Source: Pythium myriotylum (taxonomy: Eukaryota; Oomycota; Peronosporomycetes; Pythiales; Pythiaceae). From it: a stretch of 64,000 nt of DNA. Positions 52,508 through 63,139 of this stretch are shown here, piece after piece; position 1 is the stretch's first letter, and every line of letters begins with the position of its first letter. A program made the translations under genes and the position numbers. The notes beneath the pieces were generated by a model. The model was given only the letters and a program-made list of their open reading frames with translations, was not told the DNA's origin and ran no database searches. The DNA lies in contig JALJCQ010000030.1 of NCBI GenBank assembly GCA_023091665.1, positions 2,668,501 through 2,732,500 on the forward strand, read 5' to 3'.

Positions 52508-54577
52508 ATGCAGCTCGCGCGCGTGTTCGGGCTCGCGCTGCTGGCCGCTCGCGCCCACGGGCAGCTGCTCCCCGCCGGCAGCGCCAGCGGCGTCGACGAC
52601 GAGAGCGACCACGACGTCGTCGACGCGCTCCAAGACCGAGTCGTGGTGGTCAGTGCGGGGCAGAAACAGCTCAACGGATCCTGCATGGGGGTGCTCATCG
52701 CACCCAGCGCCGTGCTCACGTACGCGCACTGTGTGGTCCGCCAGTCCAAGAAGCTCTCGTGGGCCTATTTCGGACCGTCCAGTGACTCGTCTCAAGAGAC
52801 CAACCGAGGCGACGGCGATGTCGGCGACGAAGATGACTGGGTCCCGATCGTGCAGACCACGGTGCATCCCAAGTACGTGGACGACGGGTCGACGCCCACG
52901 ATGGACTTGGCCGTACTCCACCTAAGCCAGGCACGAATCGCAACTGAGCCGTTCTCCCTCGCCGACAACATGACTGAGAGCAACGTTGCTGCGGGATGGG
53001 AGATGGAAGCATTTCAGATGAGCAACCGTTTCCTCACAAGCTCGAGAGGGCGCAAAGTCATGTCTCATGGGGCTTTCAAGAAAATCTCGTGGAATTACTG
53101 TGTGGCGAGTCGGACGAATATCAACTGGAAACTGTACGCTGGAGAACCGAAGGGTCAACTATGCGTAGTCGCAAGTGTTGTCGAAGACCGCGTCCCAAGA
53201 CAACTCGCAGATACGTTCGTGGTGCTCGATGGCAAATTGGTCGGTCTCAACGTTCCTCAAACCTCCGCAAGCACGAGTCACCGAATTATTTTCCTCTCGA
53301 ACCAGAGAGACTTCATTACGCAGGCCACCGAGAAGGGCAACGTGTGGATCCCAGTTAGCAGTTTCGTGGTTGGAGGCAAGCCCTCCGCGACACTCAAAGG
53401 ATACCTCACCGGCCTACGTCTTACAAAAGCTGGCCCGAACTTCTGCCTGGGCTCTCTGATCGCGCCCAAATTTGTGTTGACAGCTGCACATTGCGTCCAA
53501 GGAGTGAATTTCACTCAGACCTCCGTCGGCTCGATGTATGCAGCGACAGAGATCGATGGGGAGCAGATCAAGGTGAAGCAGACTATTATTCATCCCAAGT
53601 TCGTCAAAGAGACCTTTGTCAACGACTACGCCGTCGTTGAGCTCGAGTACATCAGCATTCAAACTCCAATTCCCCTATACGACGCTGGTGGGTCTGACAT
53701 TGCTGGAGGGAAACGCCTCACGTTGTATGGATACAGTGCCACGGTTGGAAATAAGCCAGGAGAACTCGAGTCTGTCGACTTGCCGGTCGTAGACAAGAAA
53801 ACGTGCGCGCTTGCGCTCAGTCCGCCCGTTTTGGATGACTCCATGCTCTGTGCTGGCGGTGAAGAAGGAAAAGACGGGTGTAAAGGTGACTCAGGCGGTC
53901 CATTGGTGTTCCAGTCCAAGTCACCTACCTCCCTCGTTGCAATGGCTAGCTACGGTCGAGGTTGCGGCATGAAGGGCATGCCTGCGGTTTACTCGGTCGT
54001 GGCAACGGCAAGTGACTTCATTGACAAGTACGTCGATGGCCACCGATGGATTACCGCGTACGGCTCGAACACTCCTGCTCCATGGTCTGCACCTAACCCA
54101 ACCCCAGTGGTATCGAATGTACCATCATCACTCACTCAGACTCCGTGTGCAGCCCCATCTTCGTCGCCTGCGACTACCACGAGTCCTCAAACCGGTCGGT
54201 CGAGCGGTTCTGCTTCTTCTCCGTCCGGATCATCGCTTACGGAGGAGATTGTCGACAAAGAGAACTGGACGCCCGTCTCAAGTATGCTCTTCAAGGCAAG
54301 CAATGACCAATACTCGCTCACTATCGACCAGTCATCCTCCTCGCGCACACGGGATGCTCTGAGCACGACGCTTCTCTCAGCGAGAACCAGTCTCGACGCC
54401 ACCCAGATCGCCAAGTACTCCGGCGCCAAGAGCCTCGAGTTCGTCTCCAGCGCCGATCTCTCCGAATTGGGTCGTATCATCTCTTCCTTTGACAGAAGGC
54501 TCCTCTCTCGCCGCGTCTCGCGGTTCTCTCCGTCAGTCCAAGACGATGTTACCTCCCCATGCATCGCCCATCGATGA
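52508..54577 (+). CDS. Secreted protein with two trypsin-like domains, the first degenerate
   Basis: 689 aa from the ATG at 52508, no introns. The frame is open far upstream, antisense to the kinesin-9 gene, but the signal peptide (MQLARVFGLALLAARAHG) marks the start. Domain 1 (about residues 40-275) has the His (TYAHC) and Asp (MDLAVL) contexts but no GDSGGP, so the catalytic Ser is missing. Domain 2 (about 280-510) is complete in appearance: TAAHC, NDYAVVEL and CKGDSGGP. A Ser/Thr/Pro-rich tail of about 180 residues follows. S1 proteases are common in oomycete secretomes; glucanase-inhibitor proteins there are catalytically dead S1 folds, which offers a parallel for domain 1 (inference). 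Confidence 0.85.
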   Translation: MQLARVFGLALLAARAHGQLLPAGSASGVDDESDHDVVDALQDRVVVVSAGQKQLNGSCMGVLIAPSAVLTYAHCVVRQSKKLSWAYFGPSSDSSQETNRGDGDVGDEDDWVPIVQTTVHPKYVDDGSTPTMDLAVLHLSQARIATEPFSLADNMTESNVAAGWEMEAFQMSNRFLTSSRGRKVMSHGAFKKISWNYCVASRTNINWKLYAGEPKGQLCVVASVVEDRVPRQLADTFVVLDGKLVGLNVPQTSASTSHRIIFLSNQRDFITQATEKGNVWIPVSSFVVGGKPSATLKGYLTGLRLTKAGPNFCLGSLIAPKFVLTAAHCVQGVNFTQTSVGSMYAATEIDGEQIKVKQTIIHPKFVKETFVNDYAVVELEYISIQTPIPLYDAGGSDIAGGKRLTLYGYSATVGNKPGELESVDLPVVDKKTCALALSPPVLDDSMLCAGGEEGKDGCKGDSGGPLVFQSKSPTSLVAMASYGRGCGMKGMPAVYSVVATASDFIDKYVDGHRWITAYGSNTPAPWSAPNPTPVVSNVPSSLTQTPCAAPSSSPATTTSPQTGRSSGSASSPSGSSLTEEIVDKENWTPVSSMLFKASNDQYSLTIDQSSSSRTRDALSTTLLSARTSLDATQIAKYSGAKSLEFVSSADLSELGRIISSFDRRLLSRRVSRFSPSVQDDVTSPCIAHR

Positions 54578-54813
54578 TCTACTACGCACACATGGCTACA
54601 ACTGTCCCCATTGTCCTCCCACTATTTCACTAGTACCTTGACCACTCTTCAAAGTACGTTCTTCCACGTCAAATCACCTTCATGGAGCAACTGTGCTGTA
54701 GCCAGTTGTCTTTTCGGGGGCGTTGACCCCTCAGTGTTGGTTGGCTGAGCAGCTCAGGGATCCCAAAGCGGAAGAGCTCGCCGCATCCGACAGACCCCTC
54801 TGCCTCGCTCGCC

Positions 54814-56177
54814 ATGTCCTCCGCCTCGCCCGCCGCCGCGGCGACCGACCTCGTCGCCTACGTCAACAAGCTCCTCGACCTCTCGGCCAAGCCGCTCGAG
54901 TTCCCCACGGAGATCAAGAAGGGCGACTTTGGCGCCGTCGTCGCCGGCGTCTCGCCCAAGCTCGAGCAGCTGCTCTCGCTCGAAGTCGAGACCGACGTCG
55001 AAGGCGCGTTCAGCTTGCTGTTTACCGTGATCCGCCACGTGGGCGACAACGACAAGGTCAGCGCCGAGGCGAAGAAAGTGCTCGCGCTCGTCACGGCCAA
55101 GCAGGACGACAAGGCGGTGCTGCGTCTGCGCATGTGAGTGGTGAACGAACTGGGTGGGCGGCGTGAGCCGCGGAAACTGACGCGCCAATCAATGCACAGT
55201 GCCTCGAACCTCTTCAACAAGACCGTCGGTTTCCCCGAGCTGCGCTTCGAGACGCTGCTCGCGGTCATTGATTACGCGGACAAGACCGGCAACGTGGACC
55301 TTGTGACTGGGTATGATGCGCGTGTCTTCGCGCGGCATTCGGACTCGCAGGATCTAACACTGTGATTGGTTGGGATGGCAGCTACTTCGATGAGATTGAG
55401 ACTCTTTTCGTGGCGGCCAACTTGACTGCCGACAAGCGTCGCAAGCTCTACCTCACTATCGCCGATGTGCTCTCTAAGAAAGATGCCAAGAGGTTTGTGA
55501 ATTTCGATTACATCACCGTCCCTAGATAAGCTGCTCATTGCAGTTTCTCGTGTTGCAGCATCAAGGTCCTCCTCTTCCTCGAGAAGTACCTTGGTACTTT
55601 CGCAGGGGCCGACGAGAAGGCTGCTGCGGCGGGCAAGGATGTTGCTGAGCGCGCTGTGAAGCTTGTGTTGCAAAACCCAATCGCTAGCTTTGTCGCTCGA
55701 GTGGATCTTGTCGCAAACCCGGCAGTCGTAGCGCTCAAGGGTGGAAAGCTTTTTGAGCTACTCCAGATTGTCTCGACGCAGACGCTGAAGGAATACTCTG
55801 CTTTCGCCAAGTCTGCCGGTGCCTCTTTCTTTGAGCAGAATGGGCTGGTCGAAGAGAACGTGGAGTCAACTATGCGGTTGTTCACGTTGTGCTCGCTGCC
55901 GACAGGCTTCGACCAGGTTCCTTTCGAGAAGATCGCCGCTTCGCTTGCAATTGACGAGGACGATGTCGAGAAGTGGGTTGTCAAGGCCATCACGGCCAAC
56001 CTTGTCCACGCCAAGGTGGACCAACTGAACCGCACAGTGGTCATCACGCGTGCGCTGCAACGTGGTTTCGGTGCTGAGCAGTGGAACGATATCCACGCGA
56101 AGCTCCAGTTGTACAAGAAGAACGTCGGTGCCTTATTAGAAGTCGTGCGAAATGCGCGCCAGGCTCACCAGAAGTAA
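54814..56177 (+). CDS. EIF3M: Translation initiation factor eIF3 subunit M
   Basis: Four exons (54814-55133, 55200-55310, 55382-55492, 55559-56177) with consistent phase give 386 aa. Seen: a helical N-terminal half including ASNLFNKTVGFPELRFETLLAVIDYA, then a C-terminal PCI domain with LFTLCSLPTGFDQVPFEKIAASL, DDVEKWVVKAITANLVHAKVDQ and ALQRGFGAEQW. This matches eIF3m, a PCI subunit of the eIF3 scaffold on the 40S ribosome. Length is close to that of the human protein. The start ATG is the first in frame and precedes a short Ala/Ser-rich leader. Confidence 0.9.
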
Positions 56178-56540
56178 AGTATCAAGCGCGCAACTGCCCA
56201 CAGACGATTCGCGAGTGGGGGTGCATCGGGCCGGACAAAATATTGGGGATATAGCGGATAGACAGGTAACGGGAAATGCGCCGAGTTGGCTGGGTTGCTG
56301 AGGCACTTCGAGTGTCTTCGCTCATCGTTTGCAAGTGGTGGGCGGAGAATCGGAGGGTCGACGCGTCAGGCTGATGCAAAGAGAAAGGAACACAGAATCT
56401 TGAGTTTTGGTTAAGTCACGTACCCAAGCAACACCGAGTTTGTTTTGTACCTCATCCTATTTGTGTTGGCAACTGACTTCGAGTATTTGTGGCTGGCTAT
56501 TCTAAAGCCGAGCGGTTTATCGCGGCGTCCATGGGTGAAA
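56178..56540. other. Intergenic region
   Basis: 360 bases between the eIF3m stop and the proposed start of the next gene. Nothing recognised. Confidence 0.5.
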
Positions 56541-58764
56541 ATGATCCCCTCGGATGAAAAGGCTGGGGCAACCCCAGAAGGCAACGATGACCATCTAAGT
56601 CATGCACCGAAGGTAGTGGTGAGCACAGAGAAAAATTCATCATCAGTGGTTGTCTGATGGAGCTGCGTGAAGGAGCTTGAATTGATAGAACTCCACGCAG
56701 AGATGCATATGGTGCTGGACCGTGACAATGGATTATCGGCTTCATGGGACCCTAACGAGGTGGTAGGTAGATCTGCGTCATTATGACAGCCTCTGGACAT
56801 TCTCAGAACGCCACATTCTTCCAAGTTTGCTACAGCTCTCCTCGGGATATTTGAGGCTATATTTCCTCCTGTGCTCCAAAGTGATACATACGTGCTCACC
56901 AATGGCAGCCTTCAGTTCCGAAGGGACATGGAATGTCGGCCACCACCAATTGATCGCCACGGCGCATATGTAATGCCGCGAAAGGTGAAGGAAAGTGCGT
57001 CGAATGCAATTGCTAACGTCTTGAAACATTCTCTCTTCGAAATTTCGCGAAGTCCTTCCCGGGTTTCGTCGCGAGCGCAGTCGCGGGTGTCTTCAGCACT
57101 GAAGACCTCTGTACTCGCCATGACGGTGGCGAATTTGGCATTTGGTAAACACTTGGTGTTACAACGTAACTCACCCTTTCACGCAACTGATTGGCATGAG
57201 AATGATCAAGATGGGCAGTTTGAGTCTTCATCAGATCCTCACGCGACTATGTCAACCCGTCAATCGTTGACGCCTTTGCGAGAGACAGCCCGAACAACTC
57301 GAGTCACAGCTGACTACCAGGAAGTTCGAAGGCGAGATGAGATTGAACGTGATATTTCCACACGAGAAGGAAGAGAAAACTTGGCCGCACGAATACATCG
57401 GAAAGGAAGGCTGAAGTTAAAGCTCAGATCCAAGGTAGATCCTTCAATCTCAGCGGACCGTGAAGAGCAGGAAGCAGTGACGAAGAGCCGTACTTATGTG
57501 AAGAGTAGAGGAAAGAGTACAGGCTCCGAGTTGTTGAGGATGGAGGCATTGGTTGGCACAAGTGTCGTTGACGCTGCCGAGAAGGATCTTAAGGGGTTGA
57601 CGACGACTCGCTCACATGAGACGACGTACCGTTCAGAAGATTACGAAGGCTTAATGTCCGAGTTGCTCCTGGTAGACAAGCAGGGAGGTATTCTCATTGG
57701 CGAAAACTGCGTTGTCGTGTCAAAGAAGCCTCGAAGGGAGCTGATCCACAACATCTCACATAGGAGTACAGCCAACCCCCGCATACACTTCCCTGGTGAG
57801 TCGACTGATGGTACTACAGTGCCACTCAGTATCGAAGCCCATGAACAGCGTCTAGATCAACAATCTCTTGCGCATCCGATAGAGATGCAGACACAGGTGA
57901 GACTACCGTTATGTGCTTCCCTCGTGGCCTTTTCTCATATCTGTTATCGAAAGAGCCCAATGTTTGAAGGTCACCAGGGCACGTTCCAGTTGTATCCAAA
58001 AATCGAACTCAACTCGAGAAAGACGCCACTCGCAAAGGGAGTCACGATCAAGCCGATCGAAACATCCAAATCATGTGATTTAGGCGTCGGAAGTGATAAT
58101 CAACATATACACGCGAAACATTCGCTCAAATTGAGAAGCGATTACGCTGGCAAGTCAACCGTTCTTGAAGATCGGACCAACGACACATTAGAACAACATT
58201 TAATAACTGTCACGAGGTCAAAGGAAGAGTCAATACAAGAGCGAGGCAAAGTTCAGCAGCGCGCTGGACGTGATGTTGCTCATACTGGCACATCGGAAAA
58301 GTTGGTGGTAAACTGGTCCGACAGTATTCATTTACGTGATGATCTTCTGCCACACAAAACGGTATGATGTTAATCCATTGGTGCCTCAGTTAGGAGTGAA
58401 CACTCATCTGACTTGACGTGAAACATAGAATGCTGCTAAAACGCAGTTCCATAGCTTGAGACTTCGAACACCGGTGTACGGAAACACATCTCGACCACAC
58501 TTCGATTTTTTCGGTGAAGACGAAACGATTGATTATGCCGACTCGCTAGTCTCACTCAAAACTGCCAACAAGCCACCAACACCAAAAACGACCACACTGA
58601 ACCTTCCAAAATTCTCTTCGTATGTGCGGGAGTATCCTTCTCCACCACATGGAAACATCAATGTCGTGTCAGCCTCAATGGCAGCTGCACTTGTTTCAAG
58701 TCCTCCAAAGGGCAATGCATTTCCATCTTCACCACTCCCATCAGTCATCCGTCGCAATCGATGA
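56541..58764 (+). CDS. Unrecognised multi-exon protein (about 659 aa)
   Basis: Proposed exons: 56541-56618, 56673-56759, 56826-57896, 57954-58361 and 58429-58764. All introns are 54-67 bp GT-AG and keep one frame. The 57 bp intron at 57897 is in frame, so its removal is less certain. The N-terminal 120 residues look folded: ELELIELHAEMHMVLDRDNG, then FATALLGIFEAIFPPVLQSD and a segment with DMECRPPPID. The rest is basic, Ser/Thr-rich and largely disordered, with an RSPSRVSSRAQSRVSS stretch and many charged helices. I do not recognise a family. It ends 29 bases before the end of the convergent PIG-U gene. Confidence 0.55.
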
Positions 58765-58793
58765 AAAGCAGAGATGAACTACTCGATCGGTGT

Positions 58794-60400
58794 CTATTCG
58801 GATTTTGGCTTGGTATCACTTTCTTTGTCCCCGCGTGCCAACGGTTGTGCTACTTGACGTTTACGGAACAACTGGATAACTTTGTCGCGCTTCATTGTTG
58901 CTCCAACGAACGCGTTGACAAACTGAGTGTTGAAGATCTGGAACACAAGCGTTTGATTGTAGAAAAAGTTGGCATTTCCAGAAGCGGGAAACATCCATAA
59001 GAACCACATCACGGGCATCATGCATGTAGCCACGGCCAGCCCAAGGCCGTAAACATAGCGGTTCTTGATCACTATGACAAAATAGTCGTCAGCAAAATGT
59101 GAACACAATCAAGTAAACAAGTCTAATTACTGGCGATGGTCTTCGGGTGGATGGAAATGAGGGAGAGAACGAAACCAAAATCGCCGAAAGATGGATATGC
59201 CTGGAATAAAGAGGCAATCCCAAGGAGTGCCGACGCGTAGGCTTGGGGTCGGTGGCTGCCAACAGATCCAAAACACTTGAGTCTTGCAATCAACGTCTCG
59301 CCGTGATGGAGTTACGCACCTCAATCGAAGGTATATGGGGGCGACGTAAATCAGTGGGTGGATGTGGAGCACAAGCAAGAAGTACGGGATGAAGCGATCA
59401 AACACTTCAATGAAAAAGTACCAGAAAATGCCCACATTCGGAGTCAGATCGGAATATTTCGCAATCCACACGTACGTTTCCTACGGAGCACCCTGGATAT
59501 CAGCGATTCATGCAAAACGATCATCACCAATGAGCATCATTAATGAGCATACCTCCAAAAACTCCCAGTCACCACTCAGTGTCTTCGAGAGGAATAGATA
59601 CACGGAAATCCAGAACATGAGCAGTAAGACCACTCGGGTGCCAATAAATGTGACCGTTGATGAAGGTAGACGAGATTGAACAAGGAGAACCACGGGCACC
59701 ACGAGGATTATTGGATACACGGAGAAATAAATCGCGAGCCCCAACGCAAGAGTTGCTGCAGCAGACGCGCCCTCAGCAGCAAACACGAGCGCGAACAAGA
59801 TCGAGACGTGGGTGAGCGAAGTTGTTGCCATGGCAATGCTCGACGCAATCGAGTATGGATTGAACAAGTAGCTGTCCACAACATCTACACATTAGTGACA
59901 ACATGTCCATTGCGACCACGACGCAGAATGGAAACCACGCACATCGCCGCTACTGCGGTCGGAAGGTACTCTGGCGCGAATATCGGTGAGACTGGGATCT
60001 TCGACAGCCAGATCTCCTCGCTGTTGTAGGTTGGGATCCTTGCCTCTTCCGACTGCTGTGTGCGTCTGCAGAGCCTCGCGAGACCCAGCGCGATCGCAGC
60101 GTCGATGGCCATGAAGATCGCGCACGTCGCTGCATATTGAAGAGGAGTCGGCAGCAGGAAGACCGGGTAGAAGAAGGCGAAGACGAGCGGCGGCTGATGG
60201 AACACGTCGCCGGCGTACGGCGAGCCGACCGAACCGAAGAGGAAGGCCGCTTCTCGCACGCGGCCGAACGACGAGACCGCAGTCACGAGCTCCGGGCGCG
60301 TGGCCAGCGTAGTCTGGATGGAGGGCGCCGCGTAGAGGAGCCCGCGGAGGGCGATCCCAGCGAGCACGACGGCGTGCAGCGACCAGCGGGGCATCTTCAT
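58794..60400 (-). CDS. PIGU: GPI transamidase subunit PIG-U
   Basis: Five exons (60400-59943, 59871-59553, 59480-59320, 59255-59131, 59071-58794) joined in consistent phase give 446 aa, the usual family length. Seen: an N-terminal helix, then the luminal region SPYAGDVFHQPPL, several hydrophobic helices, YLFNPYSIASSIA, FFIEVFDRFIPYF, ALLGIASLFQAYPSFGDFG, and the C-terminal FPASGNANFFYNQTL. The F-EVFD-F and GNANF-Y blocks are characteristic of PIG-U (Cdc91), a multi-span subunit of the GPI transamidase that attaches GPI anchors to proteins in the ER. The C-terminal tail is Lys-rich and cytosolic. Confidence 0.9.
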
Positions 60401-60503
60401 TCGGGGGAGACGCTGTCACTACGAGATCGTGGTCACTAAGTGCGCGATACCGATACTCCACCGGTGGCTCCGTGTGGCACTCGTGCTGGTGGGTGGATCG
60501 GCC

Positions 60504-61325
60504 ATGAGCTTCAAGGCGTTGCTCCAGCGCCCGGGCCTACTGCTCGCGGGCGCTGCCGTGTACGTCGGCACCACGGCCGCGACGTATTTGACCTTCTACG
60601 AGCCACCGCAGGAGGCCAAGGATGCCGTCCACGCCATGAACAACGCCAAGCGGCGCCAGGTCTTCGACCAGAACGCCGACAAGTACGACCAAGGTGAGCT
60701 CCTGTTGCTACTCGCGGCGTCGGTGGGAAGCTGATGCCGACGCACGGTCGCAGATGTGGACTTTGATGAGAAGATGACGGGCATCTCGCTCATGCGCCGC
60801 TTCTTGCTGCGCCACGCGACCGGCTCCGTGCTCGAAGTCGCGGCCGGCACTGGCCGTAATCTCGAGTACTACCCGGCGCAGTCCGCAGTGACGCTCACCG
60901 ACTTTAGCAGCGGCATGCTGAGCCAGATCCCAGCACAAGCAAAGGCGAAGGTCGCCACCTGCGAGCTCCAAGTCATGAGTGCCGACGAGCTCTCGTTCCC
61001 CGACCAGAGCTTCGACACGGTCGTGGACACGTTCGGATTGTGCAGTATGGACGACAGTGTGCGCGCGCTGCGAGAGATGCAGCGAGTGTGCAAACGCGGA
61101 GGGAAGATCCTGCTGCTGGAGCACGGGCGAAGCCACTACGACTGGTTGTCGTCGATCCTCGACAAGTTCGCCGGGCTTCATGTCCAACGATGGGGCTGCC
61201 ACTGGAACCGTGACATTCTTGCTCTAGTTGAGCAAGCAGGGCTCGAGGTCGAGACGGTGCACCGCTTTCACTTCGGCACGACGTATTATATCGTCGCTCG
61301 ACCCGCGCAGGCTTCGTCGGCATAG
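60504..61325 (+). CDS. Membrane-anchored SAM-dependent methyltransferase (OMS1/METTL7-like)
   Basis: Two exons (60504-60693 and 60754-61325) give 253 aa. The frame is open upstream to a GTG at 60429, but 60504 is the first ATG and precedes a hydrophobic segment (LLLAGAAVYVGTTAATYLTF), a probable N-terminal membrane anchor. The class I fold is shown by VLEVAAGTGRNLEYY (SAM motif I), VTLTDFSSGML, and SFDTVVDTFGLCSM, followed by GGKILLLEHGRS. It resembles yeast OMS1, a mitochondrial inner-membrane protein, and METTL7 proteins of ER and lipid droplets. The substrate is unknown. Confidence 0.78.
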
Positions 61326-61509
61326 GTTGCCAGCAGCCTTCGCTCGTCAAACCAAGGTCGGTCCTAGGTATTGAATAGAAGAGGCTGGCCCTGAGTGGTT
61401 CATTTGAGGCATAACGCCCCCTCGATTTCCATATTCTTGTCCCAACCTCACCCCACGCGACTGTTCGCAACCAGTGTCAGCCAAGGCCCGACAGTCGTGG
61501 CACAAGACC

Positions 61510-61882
61510 ATGTCCGAGGTCGAGGAAACACTCGAAAGGATCAAGACTCACAAGGGGGTCGAAGGCTACGTGATCGCGGACCGAAATGGGAACGTCCTGC
61601 GTCGCCACCCGCAGATGCAAGTAACGGAGGCCGAGAAGTATGCCGCGTATATGAAAGAGCTCACGACAAAGGCTCGCGGCGTCGTGCGCGACCTCAACCC
61701 GAAGAACGATCTTCAGTATATGCGCGTTCGCATGAAGAAGGTAGAGCTGCTCGTCGCTCATGGTAAATACGCTCTGTATCCGTCGTCCGTGCCATCACAA
61801 CGTTGCTAACTCGTTTCGTGGGCGCGTAGAAAAGGATTTCTTGGTGGTCGTCATACAGAAATGGACACCAGCCAATAACTAG
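61510..61882 (+). CDS. DYNLRB: Dynein light chain, roadblock/LC7 type
   Basis: Two exons (61510-61762 and 61830-61882) give 101 aa, the normal length for roadblock light chains. Seen: MSEVEETLERIKTHKGVEGYVIADRNGNVLR, then DLNPKNDLQYMRVRMKKVELLVAH, and after the intron EKDFLVVVIQKWTPANN. The VEGYVI, NDLQ-MRVR and E-LV blocks match LC7. It acts in cytoplasmic or axonemal dynein and in retrograde intraflagellar transport. The upstream in-frame codon at 61474 is GTG, so the ATG at 61510 is the start. Confidence 0.9.
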
Positions 61883-63077
61883 CCTTCGCGTCGCGACTTT
61901 CACAGGTCTCAAGGTTTCACTTGCATTTAGATACAGGATATCGACGGCCACTAGTTCATGACAACTTCATAATCGTTTCCTTTGTTGTTCCCAACGTCTT
62001 CGTTAAAATGAACATCCATCTGGGAAGGAACAGATCCAGTATGGTCCTCAGCAGATTCAAGCCAGGACCTCGCGGATTGCTCAGCAGCTGTCACACGCCC
62101 ATTCGGAACATTCGGAAGCGCTGCTCATGTGGCAGGCAAGGAACGGTCTCAGTTGCGGCCATCCGGACATCAACTCGATGACGCCCAGACGCAGGTGGGC
62201 GTTTCGTGATCAGCGTCTGCAGGCTTGAAGGAGTTGCCCCGCTACATACGTGCGTCGCACCAGGCAACGCGCTCAAACATTGAACTCAACTGGGCACATG
62301 CACTCGAAACTTGTGGCCGACACGACGCGGGTATCCAGAGATCCCATCACAGATTGCGATTCCAAGATACAAGCTGTGCAGCGAGCACCAGACGCGGCTG
62401 CGATTCATCGTGTGCTGTCTGAAGGCGTGACAAGTACCTCCCCATCCGGAGGCACAGCGAGACTTTCCACCGCAAACTGGATGTCGTAAGTAATGCGCTG
62501 GTTCAATGGGTACTTGCGCGGACACAAAGTGCGGGCGCGTCAGTCTCGCTGACAACCGCGCAGCATGCCATCCGCCCATCTGCGCGGGAGTTCTTGTCGT
62601 GGTTTCGCACGGGAGATGGGTGGGTAGATAGCCTGCTGGAATGCGTCGACTCATTAATAGGGCACGTCGGCATCGGACCGTGCCCTCCAACGCGACGTGC
62701 TCGCAAAGCGTAAGCTCTTCGGTGTCTATGAGAAACGCTAGATGTGCGCTGCTCGATGCGATCGCGCAGCGCGACCGGATCTGTCCCTGTTGGTCACTTT
62801 CACTGTGCGGGGTGACTGGTGGGGACAGTTCAATCAGGTTTGCTGACTTTCTTCCGAGTCAGCAGCTCCCGTCCCGGCTCTGCATTGACTCGCCTAACGC
62901 GTCGGCACTCTTTACCGCAAATCGCAACGATTGCGGAAAGAGAGAGGAGGGTGAACGCAAGCCTCTCTTCAGCAGCTCATCCACCAGATGGTGCGCCGAA
63001 GATGCGTGCCCCGAGGGGCTCACTTGACGCGAGAGCGAGGGAGAGGGGTGAGGCTCCGGCCGATCCGCGCACCAGAA
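61883..63077. other. Intergenic, 1.2 kb
   Basis: Open frames here overlap on both strands without recognisable domains, and no splice-consistent gene was found. The right part holds the promoter of the secreted protein gene. Confidence 0.5.
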
Positions 63078-63093
63078 CGTCATTGTTCAATTC
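63078..63093 (+). promoter_or_regulatory. Possible Inr-type element of the secreted protein gene
   Basis: The sequence CGTCATTGTTCAATTC matches the core TCATTYYNCAWTT of the oomycete element with one mismatch, 47-62 bases upstream of the ATG at 63140. Confidence 0.5.
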
Positions 63094-63139
63094 GCCCAGT
63101 GGAGCTTTCCACTGACGAATACAAAACTCTACCGCCACG

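Noticed and set aside
62225..62690. Possible small genes in the 61.9-63.1 kb gap
   Set aside because: Frames on both strands overlap and none shows a domain or consistent splicing.
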